Below are positions 51,181-59,746 of a stretch of 64,000 nucleotides of DNA, in pieces (positions within the stretch are counted from its first letter, which is position 1; each line of letters begins with the position of its first letter). The DNA lies in contig CP119312.1 in assembly GCA_029202405.1 (NCBI GenBank), positions 2,547,001 to 2,611,000 of the forward strand, in the 5' to 3' direction. Origin of the DNA: Candidatus Devosia phytovorans (GTDB lineage Bacteria > Pseudomonadota > Alphaproteobacteria > Rhizobiales > Devosiaceae). Both the position numbers and the translations under genes were made by a program. The notes beneath the pieces are model-generated. The model was not told where the DNA came from and ran no database searches. It saw nothing but the letters and a program-made list of their open reading frames with translations.

Positions 51181-51402
51181 ATGAACATCTTCGACAAGAG
51201 TTTTTCACCCACCGAGGCGACGGTGCGCTATCTCGATGGCGACTATGTCGTGATCAAGCCCGGCACATTCGTGCGCTGCGCCATCACCCAGCGCCCCATT
51301 CCGCTCGATGAGCTGTTCTATTGGAGCGTCGACCGGCAGGAGCCCTATGCTGATGCCGTCGCGGCACATACCGCCTTCGAGCGGTTCGGCCGCGGAGCCT
51401 GA
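51181..51402 (+). CDS. DUF2093 protein
   Basis: 73 residues of DUF2093, a small alphaproteobacterial family without known function. The conserved core is visible: ATVRYLDGDYVVIKPGTFVRCAIT and ELFYWSVDRQEPYA. A cysteine (RCAIT) is the only one. Its TGA overlaps the ATG of the next gene (TGATG), so the two are translationally coupled. Confidence 0.88.
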   Translation: MNIFDKSFSPTEATVRYLDGDYVVIKPGTFVRCAITQRPIPLDELFYWSVDRQEPYADAVAAHTAFERFGRGA

Positions 51403-52556
51403 TGGTGGAGGCCGAAGCGTCAGGCCGCCGCCGTTACCTGCTCATTTCCAACGGGCATGGCGAAGATTCCATCGCCGCCAATATCATCCGCCAGCTGCCA
51501 GACCATTGCGAGGTGGAAGCCTATCCGATGATCGGCGCGGGCAATGCCTTTGCCGGCGTCTGCCGGATCGTCGGCCCACGCGCCACGCTGGCGTCGGAGG
51601 GCTGGCGCAATGTTAAGGGCTCGCTACGCCGTGACGTTGCCACCGGGGGACTGCGCACCGTGCCGCCGGCCCTGCGCTTCCTGCGCCAGGTGCGCGGCAA
51701 GTATGACCGCGTGATCGTGGTGGGCGACATGGTGGGGGTGATCGCGAGCTATTTCACCGGCCACCGCAACCTCTTCTATATCGACGTCTACAAGACCGGC
51801 TCGGCGCGGCTCTATTCCGGCCCGGAACGCTGGGTGATCAAGCAGGCCTGTGCAACGGTCTTCTGCCGCTCGGAGAGACTGTCGCGCAGCCTCGTCCATA
51901 TCGGCGTCGATGCGCGCTACGCCGGCAATGTGATGATGGATACCATCCCGCACGGCGAGTATGACGCCGTCTCGCGGCGCCGGTCGGCAAAGGCGGTGAC
52001 GCTCCTGCCCGGCAGCCGGGCGCTGACAGCCGAGAGCTTTGCGCTGCAGGTGGCGGCCCTGCGCAGGCTGCCCATCGCGGAACGGCCGGATGTGTTCCTC
52101 GCCGTCGCGGGAAACGTCAATGTCGAGGAACTGGCCAAAAAGGCCGGCTTGCAGCGGACGCCAATGCTCAGCGCGGAACCGGGCGATCTGGGCGAGTTGT
52201 CGGATGGCGAGCTGACCATTCACATGGCGCGCGGCTCGGCCATGGGCAATTTGCTGGCCACGTCGGATGTCGTGCTGTCGCAGGCCGGTACGGCGACGGT
52301 GCAGTCGCTGGGGCTGGGCAAGCCCGTCATTACCTTCATCAATCCGCGGGACCGGCGGTCGCGCTTTATCGATGAGCAGATGCTGTTCGGGGATGCCCGG
52401 ACGGTGGTCCCGCCGGAGGCGGGTGCCGTGGGCGCGGCGCTGCAAAAGCTGCTGTCGGACGATACCGAACGGGCGCGGCTGGGCGAGATCGGCCGCCAAC
52501 GCATCGGCGGCCCGGGTGCCATTTCGGCTGTCATCGAGGCGCTGGTGGCCTGCTGA
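51402..52556 (+). CDS. Lipid-A-disaccharide-synthase-related glycosyltransferase-like protein
   Basis: 384 residues of the LpxB-related family (the type well known from cyanobacteria and Deinococcus). The fold is that of a GT-B glycosyltransferase: N-terminal SNGHGEDSIAANIIRQL, mid-region VIVVGDMVGVIAS, the C-terminal VTLLPGSRALTAESF, and SGTAT-type binding loop VVLSQAGTATVQSLGLGKPVI. It is not the true LpxB of this bacterium, whose gene lies elsewhere with fabZ/lpxA in relatives. Substrate unknown. Its start overlaps the DUF2093 stop. Confidence 0.78.
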   Translation: MVEAEASGRRRYLLISNGHGEDSIAANIIRQLPDHCEVEAYPMIGAGNAFAGVCRIVGPRATLASEGWRNVKGSLRRDVATGGLRTVPPALRFLRQVRGKYDRVIVVGDMVGVIASYFTGHRNLFYIDVYKTGSARLYSGPERWVIKQACATVFCRSERLSRSLVHIGVDARYAGNVMMDTIPHGEYDAVSRRRSAKAVTLLPGSRALTAESFALQVAALRRLPIAERPDVFLAVAGNVNVEELAKKAGLQRTPMLSAEPGDLGELSDGELTIHMARGSAMGNLLATSDVVLSQAGTATVQSLGLGKPVITFINPRDRRSRFIDEQMLFGDARTVVPPEAGAVGAALQKLLSDDTERARLGEIGRQRIGGPGAISAVIEALVAC

Positions 52557-52558
52557 AA

Positions 52559-52801
52559 TCAGATCTTGCTGGTTTCAGGGTCCATCAGGCGGTGCAGGTG
52601 GACGATGAAATAGCGCGTATGCGCATTGTCCACGGTCATCTGGGCCTTCTGCTTCCACACCGCATAGGCAGCGGCATAATTGGGATAGAGACCGACGATG
52701 TCGACCTTGTCGAGATCGGTGAAGGTCACGCCTTCAAGGCTGGACAATTCGCCGCCGATCACGAGGTGAAGGAGTTGCTTGGGCGCGGTTTCGTTAGCCA
52801 T
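52559..52801 (-). CDS. DUF4170 protein
   Basis: 80 residues. Resembles DUF4170, a small cytoplasmic alphaproteobacterial family: LHLVIGGELSSLEGVTF, IVGLYPNYAAAYAVWKQKAQMTVDNAHTRYFIVHLHRL. The start ATG at 52801 lies inside the cysQ 3' end (8-bp overlap), so the two are coupled; longer in-frame starts are unlikely. Convergent with the LpxB-related gene. Confidence 0.85.
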   Translation of the reverse strand: MANETAPKQLLHLVIGGELSSLEGVTFTDLDKVDIVGLYPNYAAAYAVWKQKAQMTVDNAHTRYFIVHLHRLMDPETSKI

Positions 52802-53657
52802 CGGTCTGGTCCGTCGTTTCTGGGGTGGACAATTCTGCGTCGCCGGTCTCGGGGGCTGGACAGCCATAGACCTTGATCAACGCCGCATGAACGAGGGGTT
52901 TTAGGCTCATATCGCTGAGCGCCGCAAGCGCCCCGTGACGCACATCTCGTCTGTTGAAACGGGGGAAGCCGGCGCACACATCGGCGATATCGACGCCACA
53001 TTCGTCAAGGATCAGCGTCGCGGCAGCAATATCCCAATCCTGGCTGCCGCGGCGGTTGGCCACCGCATCGAGCTTGCCTGTCGCCACCTGGACGAGGCGG
53101 TAGGCGAGCGAGGGATAATAGGGACCGCGTGTATAATGGAGCCCTGCCGCCTGCATTTCCTGATGCACGGCGCCGGCAGCGGGAATGATGGGGGCATCGC
53201 CGGCGCGGCGGCTGCGCTGGATGGCGCGGCCATTGAGCCGGGCGCCCTCGCCGCGGACTGCGTCATACATTTCATCGCGCACGGGGGCATAGACAACGCC
53301 AGCCACCGGCACGCCGTTCTCGACCACCGCCAGCGACACCGTCCAGCTGTCCTCGCCGCGCAGGAAGCCGCGCGTGCCATCGATCGGGTCGACGACGAAG
53401 ACGCGTTCGCAATCGAGGCGACTGGGATTGTCGGCGGTTTCCTCGCTCAGCCAGCCATAGTCGGGCCGCGCCTGCAGCAGGGCATTGGCGAGATAGCGGT
53501 CGACGAGAATGTCGGCTTCGCTGACCGGGGATGAATTCTCCTTGTCCCAGCTCTTGACCGGCCGCTTGAAGAAGCTGCAGGCGATGATGCCCGCTGCCAC
53601 CGCAGAGGTGCGGAGCAGTTCGAGATCATCGCTATAAGTGGTCGCTGGAACGGGCAT
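52794..53657 (-). CDS. cysQ: 3'(2'),5'-bisphosphate nucleotidase CysQ-like
   Basis: 287 residues of the inositol-monophosphatase superfamily, expected to dephosphorylate 3'-phosphoadenosine-5'-phosphate from sulfate assimilation. Metal and phosphate motifs: WLSEETAD, VVDPIDGTRGFLRG and QDWDIAAATLILDECG. CysQ is preferred over inositol monophosphatase because of the GTRGF variant. It overlaps DUF4170, a pairing that recurs in the order. Confidence 0.88.
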   Translation of the reverse strand: MPVPATTYSDDLELLRTSAVAAGIIACSFFKRPVKSWDKENSSPVSEADILVDRYLANALLQARPDYGWLSEETADNPSRLDCERVFVVDPIDGTRGFLRGEDSWTVSLAVVENGVPVAGVVYAPVRDEMYDAVRGEGARLNGRAIQRSRRAGDAPIIPAAGAVHQEMQAAGLHYTRGPYYPSLAYRLVQVATGKLDAVANRRGSQDWDIAAATLILDECGVDIADVCAGFPRFNRRDVRHGALAALSDMSLKPLVHAALIKVYGCPAPETGDAELSTPETTDQTDG

Positions 53658-53738
53658 TTCCCGGCCTTGTAGGCCGGGCGCCGGGCTTGGGCAAGGGGTG
53701 CGCCAAAGGGCGTGATCAAACCCACAAATATGGCAGGG

Positions 53739-53845
53739 TTAATCGGGTCGCACCGCACGCGGTTAACCGGGTCCTACAGGGTGCAATACCCTGCTAACCC
53801 TTCGGGAAAACAACATAAACTTAACCGAACCGATTAAGGTGGCAG
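53739..53845 (+). promoter_or_regulatory. TTAA-rich region upstream of the DUF6101 gene
   Basis: Contains GGTTAACC (53761-53768), TTAA at 53739-53742, 53821-53824 and 53834-53837, and an inverted repeat CAGGGT (53777-53782) / ACCCTG (53788-53793). None is a perfect TTAA-N7-TTAA CtrA site. Function unproven. Confidence 0.35.
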
Positions 53846-53925
53846 GTAAGGGGACGCGCTATGTTGGTCACACGAAAGAGGGCACCAATAACAAGCTCTC
53901 GAAGTTGACAGGAAGGCGAATTCAA

Positions 53926-54441
53926 ATGGTTCATGGTGTTGCGATGGAAGGGACGTCTGTCGTACTCGCTTTTGGCCGGCCCACGCTGACAGATCGTCGC
54001 TTTGTGGCTGCCAATGACAATGGCCCGCGAGATCCCGTAAAGACCGTAACCGTACGCCGCATGCTCGAGCAGAGCGGCGTGGCCATCAAGGTCAAGGTTC
54101 CGGTAACAGAATTCATCGGCGTGGCCGTGGCCACGAGCATTTCCGAGGACGGCGTTTTGACCAGCATGATCGAGCTGGTGCATTCCGACAGCGAGCTGAA
54201 TTATCGCGTCTTCGAGGAAGAGGGCAATCACAGCGTCGTTGCCGAATGGCAGAACTGGGGCAAGAAGCTTCGCCTGCCGCTGTTCATCAAGGCCGGCGAT
54301 GGCGCCTATATGCCCTATAGCCAGCAGGTCGATGGCGTCGCCGTGGGCAATACGGCCTCGCGCCGGAAGCTCGTCGCGGAAGCCAATCGCCGCCCCCGCT
54401 TCCTCAACCGCCGCCAGCCGGGCAGCCAGCCCGACGCATAA
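53926..54441 (+). CDS. DUF6101-family protein
   Basis: 171 residues, cytoplasmic, mixed alpha/beta, resembling the DUF6101 family often found next to cysQ and ubiA in Hyphomicrobiales. No catalytic motif can be picked out; a strong basic C-terminus (SRRKLVAEANRRPRFLNRRQ) suggests nucleic-acid or membrane contact. The ATG at 53926 is chosen because GGAAGG lies nine bases upstream; an in-frame GTG at 53839 would add 29 residues unlike the rest. A terminator follows 30 bp after the stop. Confidence 0.7.
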   Translation: MVHGVAMEGTSVVLAFGRPTLTDRRFVAANDNGPRDPVKTVTVRRMLEQSGVAIKVKVPVTEFIGVAVATSISEDGVLTSMIELVHSDSELNYRVFEEEGNHSVVAEWQNWGKKLRLPLFIKAGDGAYMPYSQQVDGVAVGNTASRRKLVAEANRRPRFLNRRQPGSQPDA

Positions 54442-54471
54442 GTTTTACAGTTTGCCTCCAAGCACGTTTGA

Positions 54472-54503
54472 AGGGTTGACCAGTGGTGCGGTCAGCCCTT
54501 TTG
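54472..54503 (+). terminator. Rho-independent terminator of the DUF6101 gene
   Basis: Ten-base arms AGGGTTGACC (54472-54481) / GGTCAGCCCT (54490-54499), one G-T pair, loop of eight, then TTT. Confidence 0.82.
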
Positions 54504-54547
54504 ACGTTTCAGGTGTTTTGACGAGCTTGGTGCTTCCACAATCACGG

Positions 54548-54673
54548 TGTCACCCCGGCCTTGAGGCGGGGCCTATCTCGATATGACGCCACAGCCGCAA
54601 GGTCGATCGTCCGAACCACCTGGCGGCCGGACACACATCTCGGGATGGGTCCCGGCTCAAGGCCGGGATGACA
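54548..54673. repeat. Dispersed 130-bp inverted-repeat element, copy C
   Basis: Outer arms TGTCACCCCGGCCTTGAGGC and CCGGCTCAAGGCCGGGATGACA-type, with CCGCAAGGT and its partner inside; more diverged than copies B and D. It lies between the convergent DUF6101 and ubiA genes. Confidence 0.88.
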
Positions 54674-54711
54674 TCGAGTGGGTGGGGCGCCTTGTGGACA
54701 CCACAACAGGC

Positions 54712-55641
54712 CTACCAAACCCACTCCGCCAACAGCGCCAGCGACAAGACGATCCCCACATAGTGGTTGCTGTAGAAGCGGGCCCGCGGGTTTTCCGGGC
54801 CTGATGCATCGATGGTCATGACCTGCCAGGCAAGGATCGCCGCGGCAACCAGCGACAGCGTGGCGAAAACCAGATTGGCACCGACGAGCAGCGCCGCGGT
54901 GAGCCAGAGCAGAAACGCGCCGACATAAAGCACCGCGACCACCGGCTTCACATGCGCCCCAAACAGCCGTGCCGTGGATTTAACACCGATAAGGGCGTCG
55001 TCCTCGATATCCTGCAGCGCATAAAGCGTGTCGTAGCCGATGACCCAGAGGATGGTGCCGGCATAGAGCAGCACCGGGGCCCAGCCGAGGCCGCCGGTCT
55101 GCGAGGACCAGCCGACCAGCGCGCCATAGGAAAAGGCGAGGCCCAGAAAAGCCTGGGGCCACCAGGTGATGCGCTTCATGAACGGATAGATGGCGACCAG
55201 CACCAGCGAGGCGACGCAGGCCCAGACGGTGAAGCGGTTGAACTGGAAAAGGATGACCGAGGCCAGCAGCGCCTGGGCGATCATGAAATAAAGCGCCTCG
55301 CGGGCGGTGACCTGGCCCGATGGAATGGGACGCGAGCGCGTGCGAGCAACTTTGTTGTCGATGTCGCGGTCGACGATGTCGTTAAATGTGCAGCCAGCGC
55401 CGCGCATCAGGGTTGCGCCGACGAACATCAATATAGCCGCGATCCAGTCGAAGCCGCGCTCCGGCGCGCTGACGGCAGCAAGCCCGAGGCCCCAGATGCA
55501 GGGCCAGAACAGCAGCCAGATGCCGATGGGGCGATCCCAACGCGCGAGGCGGGCATAGGGTTTCAGCCAGGCGGGCGCATGGCGATCGACCAGATTGCCT
55601 GATTGTGCATCGGCGACAGTGCCGGGAGGGGTATCGGTCAT
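54712..55641 (-). CDS. ubiA: 4-hydroxybenzoate polyprenyltransferase
   Basis: 309 residues, about eight membrane helices. It attaches the polyprenyl tail to 4-hydroxybenzoate in ubiquinone synthesis. The two Asp-rich motifs are NDIVDRDIDNKVARTRSRP and YALQDIEDDALIGVKSTARL. The ATG at 55641 gives MTDTPPGTV...; an in-frame start at 55698 would run into the palindromic element and is not used. Upstream lies the 138-bp compound palindrome. Confidence 0.95.
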   Translation of the reverse strand: MTDTPPGTVADAQSGNLVDRHAPAWLKPYARLARWDRPIGIWLLFWPCIWGLGLAAVSAPERGFDWIAAILMFVGATLMRGAGCTFNDIVDRDIDNKVARTRSRPIPSGQVTAREALYFMIAQALLASVILFQFNRFTVWACVASLVLVAIYPFMKRITWWPQAFLGLAFSYGALVGWSSQTGGLGWAPVLLYAGTILWVIGYDTLYALQDIEDDALIGVKSTARLFGAHVKPVVAVLYVGAFLLWLTAALLVGANLVFATLSLVAAAILAWQVMTIDASGPENPRARFYSNHYVGIVLSLALLAEWVW

Positions 55642-55660
55642 GGAAAGCGTCCTGGAGTTG

Positions 55661-55798
55661 TGTGCCACGCCCTCGTGGTTCGAGGCTTTGCTGCGCAAAG
55701 CACCTCACCATGAGGGCTACTGAGAACTCGATCCAGCAACAGACCTCATGGTGAGGTGCGAGTTCTTCACGAGCCTCGAACCACGAGGGCGTGGCACA
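55661..55798. repeat. 138-bp compound palindrome upstream of ubiA
   Basis: Perfect 27-base outer arms (55661-55687 and 55772-55798, beginning TGTGCCACGCCCTCGTGG). Perfect 16-base inner arms GCACCTCACCATGAGG (55700-55715) / CCTCATGGTGAGGTGC (55744-55759). A third pair, AGAACTCG (55723-55730) / CGAGTTCT (55759-55766), crosses the inner arms. Distinct in sequence from the four-copy element. It is single copy here but resembles palindromes I recall as abundant in Hyphomicrobiales genomes. It lies between divergent ubiA and rsmE. Confidence 0.93.
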
Positions 55799-55872
55799 AT
55801 GATTGATCTGCCCGGCTTGCCGCGGACAGTGCTTCAGTCCTAACTGCGGCTTTACCACTGCGCAAGATTGCC

Positions 55873-56613
55873 ATGCCACGTAGCCATTCCACCCTGCCCC
55901 GCCTTTATGTCGAGCCTGATCTTGCCGGAGGCCGCCAACTGGCGCTTGGCAAGGAACAGTCACTCTATCTCGCCGCAGTGCTGCGCAAGGCCGTGGGCGA
56001 CGAGGTGGTGGTGTTCAATGGACGCGATGGGGCGTGGCTGTCGCGGCTCGCCAGCGATTCGAAAAAATCGGTGGTGCTGGACCTCGTCGAACAGATTGCC
56101 GGCCAAACGCCGGTGTCGGACCTCTGGTATGGTTTTGCCCCGCTCAAGACCGAGCGGCTGGATTATGTGATCCAGAAGGCTGTGGAAATGGGCGCCGGGA
56201 CGATCCAGCCGGTGCTGACCCGCTTCACCCAGGTCAGCCGGCTCAAGCATGACAAGCTCGTGGCCAATGCGATCGAGGCGGCAGAGCAATGCGAAGTGCT
56301 GAGCGTGCCCACAGTGGAAACGGAAGTCACGCTGGAACGGCTGCTCGATGCCTGGCCGGAGGATCGGGCGCTGGTGTTTGCCGATGAGGGCGCGGCCTCG
56401 TCTTCGCCGGTCGAGGCGCTCGGCGCGCTCAAAGGCCGCAAGGTGGGCGTTCTGATCGGACCGGAGGGCGGGTTTTCCGACGAGGAACGCGCAAAGCTGC
56501 GCGCCCTGCCCTATGTCGTGCCGATCAGTCTGGGGCCCCGAATCCTGCGGGCTGATACGGCATCGGTCGCGGCGCTGGCAGTTATTCAGGCTATCATCGG
56601 TGATTGGCGATAA
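55873..56613 (+). CDS. rsmE: 16S rRNA m3U1498 methyltransferase
   Basis: 246 residues of the RsmE family (SPOUT knot, SAM-dependent). N-terminal PUA-like domain and C-terminal knot: VLIGPEGGFSDEERAKLR and PISLGPRILRADTASVAALAVIQ. Methylates N3 of U1498 in 16S rRNA. Start ATG 55873. gshA follows 74 bp later. Confidence 0.94.
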   Translation: MPRSHSTLPRLYVEPDLAGGRQLALGKEQSLYLAAVLRKAVGDEVVVFNGRDGAWLSRLASDSKKSVVLDLVEQIAGQTPVSDLWYGFAPLKTERLDYVIQKAVEMGAGTIQPVLTRFTQVSRLKHDKLVANAIEAAEQCEVLSVPTVETEVTLERLLDAWPEDRALVFADEGAASSSPVEALGALKGRKVGVLIGPEGGFSDEERAKLRALPYVVPISLGPRILRADTASVAALAVIQAIIGDWR

Positions 56614-56687
56614 AACGCGATTGCTTTCGGCTGGTGCAACGCTATGTTCCGCGCCACATTGACCTATCCCCTCCTTGAGGACTGCTT

Positions 56688-58058
56688 ATGGCCGGCGCCG
56701 ACATCAATTCTCCCCTGATCGACTCGCGAGCCGATCTGATCGAGGCCATGGCGCGTGGCGCCAAGCCCGAGAGCGAGTGGCGCATCGGCACTGAGCACGA
56801 GAAACACGTCTTCCACACCAATCCGCTCCGGCCGGTGACCTATGAGGGCCCGCAGGGCATCAAGGCGCTGCTCGATGGCGTCGAGAAGGAAACCGGCTGG
56901 CATCCGTTCTACGACGGCGACCACGTGATTGGGTTGCGCAATGACGCGGTCGCTGGCGGGATTTCGCTGGAGCCGGGCGGACAGTTCGAACTGAGCGGCG
57001 CGCCGATGGAAGACCTGCATGGCACGGCGGCGGAAATGGCCGAGCATATGCGCGTCGCCAAGAAGGTTGCGGCGCCGCTCGATATCCATTTCCTGGGCCT
57101 GGGCGTCACGCCACTGTGGAGCGTGGACCAGATCCCCTCCATGCCGAAGTCGCGCTACGGCATCATGAAGCCCTATATGGAAAAGGTGGGCACGCTGGGG
57201 ACATCGATGATGTTCCGCAGCTGTACCGTCCAGACCAATCTCGATTTTTCCAGTGAAGCCGACATGGTCAAGAAACTGCGCGTCTCGGTGGCGCTGCAGC
57301 CGGTAGCAACGGCGCTGTTTGCCAGCTCGCCCTTCTCGGAAGGCCGCGACAGCGGCTATCTCAGCTTCCGCAGCCATATCTGGCTCAATACCGACAATGA
57401 CCGCACCGGCATGCTGCCCTTCGCCTTCGACGAGGGCTTCGGTTTCGAGCAATATGCCGATTATGCGCTCGATGTGCCGATGTATTTCGTCATCCGCGAT
57501 GGCGCCTATGTGAATGTAGCCGGCGAAAGCTTCCGGGCCTTCCTGCGCGGAGAGCTGCCCCAGCTTCCGGGCGAGAAGCCGACGATCAAGGATTGGGAAG
57601 ATCATCTGTCGACGATTTTCCCTGAAGTCCGGCTCAAGCAGTTCCTTGAAATGCGCGGCGCTGACATGGGCGACGAAAAGTCGGTGACAGCGCTCTCGGC
57701 CTTCTGGACGGGGCTGCTCTATGACGAAGTCTCGCTCGAAGCGGCCTATGAGCTGATCGAGCCGTGGTCGAGCGAGGAGCGCGACTATATGCGCCGCGAA
57801 GTGCCGCGCCTGGGCCTGATGACGCCGCATGACCGGTCCAATCTCTATGATGTCGCAGCGCAGGCCGTGGGCATTGCCGAGGCCGGCCTCGTGCGTCGTG
57901 ACCGTCGCAATGCCCAGGGCAAGGACGAGACCATTCACCTTGCGCCGCTGGAAGAGGCCATCCGCCACGCGCAATCTCCGGCCGATCGCTGGCTGGAGAA
58001 ATTCCGCGGCGAATGGAATGGCGACGTTACCTCGGTGTTCATAGAAGCCGAGATGTAA
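56688..58058 (+). CDS. gshA: Glutamate-cysteine ligase, plant/alphaproteobacterial type
   Basis: 456 residues. First step of glutathione synthesis: ATP-dependent joining of glutamate and cysteine. The GCS2-type N-terminus (EWRIGTEHEKHVF with the substrate Glu/His, and SLEPGGQFELSG) identifies the plant-like class. Other blocks: FMFRSCTVQTNLDFSSE-like MFRSCTVQTNLDFSSE and GYLSFRSHIWLNTDNDRTG. Start ATG with GAGG upstream. Confidence 0.95.
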   Translation: MAGADINSPLIDSRADLIEAMARGAKPESEWRIGTEHEKHVFHTNPLRPVTYEGPQGIKALLDGVEKETGWHPFYDGDHVIGLRNDAVAGGISLEPGGQFELSGAPMEDLHGTAAEMAEHMRVAKKVAAPLDIHFLGLGVTPLWSVDQIPSMPKSRYGIMKPYMEKVGTLGTSMMFRSCTVQTNLDFSSEADMVKKLRVSVALQPVATALFASSPFSEGRDSGYLSFRSHIWLNTDNDRTGMLPFAFDEGFGFEQYADYALDVPMYFVIRDGAYVNVAGESFRAFLRGELPQLPGEKPTIKDWEDHLSTIFPEVRLKQFLEMRGADMGDEKSVTALSAFWTGLLYDEVSLEAAYELIEPWSSEERDYMRREVPRLGLMTPHDRSNLYDVAAQAVGIAEAGLVRRDRRNAQGKDETIHLAPLEEAIRHAQSPADRWLEKFRGEWNGDVTSVFIEAEM

Positions 58059-58102
58059 TTCTCGTCCTTTGCATGCACTCACCGAACTAGCCAAAAACGC
58101 GG

Positions 58103-58232
58103 TGTCATCCCGGCCTTGAGCCGGGACCCATCTCGAGATTCCGCCACAGCCGCAAGGTGGCGGCAACGAACAAACCACCTTGCGGCAGACCATGCACCTC
58201 AGGATGGGCCCCGGCTCAAGGCCGGGGTGACA
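58103..58232. repeat. Dispersed 130-bp inverted-repeat element, copy D
   Basis: Outer arms TGTCATCCCGGCCTTGAGCC and GGCTCAAGGCCGGGGTGACA, extending outward by GG / CC; inner CCGCAAGGTGG / CCACCTTGCGG arms are 11-base perfect. It lies between gshA and purD. Best preserved of the four copies. Confidence 0.93.
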
Positions 58233-58320
58233 CCGTGGATGGGGATGCACCACGCCCAACTAATCCTTGCCACCCCTCTCCCCATCGTGCATCACGCCTG
58301 CACAAATCTGGAGGCACGGT

Positions 58321-59604
58321 ATGCGGGTTCTGGTCATCGGTTCGGGCGGGCGCGAGCATGCCCTGGCGTGGAAGATCGCGCAGTCGCCGCTCCTGACCAA
58401 GCTGTTCATCGCGCCGGGCAATGGCGGCACCGGATCGGTGGCGGACAATGTCGTTATCGACATTACCGACCACAAGGCCGTGGTGGATTTCTGCAAGCTG
58501 ATGGCGGTGGATTTCGTCGTGGTGGGCCCGGATGCCCAGGTCGTCGCCGGGCTGGGCGATGATGTGCGCGCCGCCGGGATCACCTGTTTCTGCCCGAGCA
58601 AGGCCGCGGGACAATTGGAAGGCTCGAAGGGTTTTACCAAGCAGCTCTGCGACGAGATGGATATTCCCACGGCTGCCTATGGGCGCTTCGACAGCGAAGC
58701 CAAGGCGCTGGCCTATCTCTACACCCAGAGCGCACCGATCGTGGTCAAGGCCGATGGTCTGGCCGCGGGTAAGGGCGTGACCGTGGCGATGAGCATCGAA
58801 GAGGCCGAAGAGGCTGTTATCGACTGCTTCTCCGGCGCTTTTGGCGCCTCCGGTGCATCGGTGGTGATCGAGGACTTCATGGAGGGCGAGGAGGTCAGCC
58901 TGTTCGTGCTCTGCGATGGCGAGAACATCCTGCCGCTGACCACGGCGCAGGACCACAAGCGGGTGTTCGACGGCGACCAGGGGCCCAACACGGGTGGTAT
59001 GGGCGCCTATTCGCCGGCTCCGGTGATGACGCGCGAGGTCTATGACGAGGTGATCGAAAAGATCATCTGGCCGACGGTGCGTGGTCTCAAGGCGCGCAGA
59101 ACGCCCTATCAGGGGGTGCTTTATGCCGGGCTGATGCTGACGCCGGATGGGCCGAAACTGGTCGAATACAATGCGCGCTTCGGCGATCCGGAGACGCAGG
59201 TGCTGGTGATGCGGATGGAAAGCGACCTGCTGCCGCTGCTGCATGCCACGGCGACGGGGTCGCTCAAAGGCCATGACGTCAGCTGGAAAGACCAGTATGC
59301 GCTGACGGTTATCCTCGCCACCAATGGCTATCCGGGCGACTATGGCAAGGGCAGCGAGATCCGCGGCATGGATGGCCTCGACAATGATCATCTGACCGTC
59401 TTTCATGCGGGAACGCGGCGCGATGGCGACCGTTTACTGGCTGCCGGTGGACGCGTGCTGAATGTGACAGCGTTGGGCGATACCGTGCAGGAGGCACAGA
59501 CCCGTGCTTATGCAGGCGTGGACGCGATTGACTGGCCAGAAGGCTTCTGCCGCCGCGACATCGGCTGGCGCGAAATCGCCCGACAGCTCCCCAAACCCAG
59601 CTGA
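58321..59604 (+). CDS. purD: Phosphoribosylamine-glycine ligase
   Basis: 427 residues, ATP-grasp enzyme of purine synthesis. N-terminal MRVLVIGSGGREHALAWKI, ATP-grasp VKADGLAAGKGVTVA, PNTGGMGAYSP and LVEYNARFGDPETQVLV are all intact. The ATG at 58321 has CTGGAGG upstream. The C-terminal domain closes with the usual glycine-rich block. It uses glycine, which is also handled by the gcv operon in this window. Confidence 0.97.
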   Translation: MRVLVIGSGGREHALAWKIAQSPLLTKLFIAPGNGGTGSVADNVVIDITDHKAVVDFCKLMAVDFVVVGPDAQVVAGLGDDVRAAGITCFCPSKAAGQLEGSKGFTKQLCDEMDIPTAAYGRFDSEAKALAYLYTQSAPIVVKADGLAAGKGVTVAMSIEEAEEAVIDCFSGAFGASGASVVIEDFMEGEEVSLFVLCDGENILPLTTAQDHKRVFDGDQGPNTGGMGAYSPAPVMTREVYDEVIEKIIWPTVRGLKARRTPYQGVLYAGLMLTPDGPKLVEYNARFGDPETQVLVMRMESDLLPLLHATATGSLKGHDVSWKDQYALTVILATNGYPGDYGKGSEIRGMDGLDNDHLTVFHAGTRRDGDRLLAAGGRVLNVTALGDTVQEAQTRAYAGVDAIDWPEGFCRRDIGWREIARQLPKPS

Positions 59605-59746
59605 ACCCTTTCTCAATCTGGGTAGCCTAGCCTATCTTCGAACTGTCTTTGACGGTACGCCGCCTCAACGCCCGCCGACACCGCTGCAAATGCGCGGAAG
59701 GGCGATCATCGAGCGGATGCGGTCGAGGCGTCAGGAGCGGGTGGAG

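Noticed and set aside
53821..53837. TTAA...TTAA upstream of DUF6101 as a CtrA site
   Set aside because: The spacing is nine bases, not seven, so it does not match the consensus; kept only as a TTAA-rich region.
56664..58259. A 531-codon minus-strand frame opposite gshA that begins inside repeat copy D
   Set aside because: It runs through the palindromic repeat and is antisense to a clear gshA.
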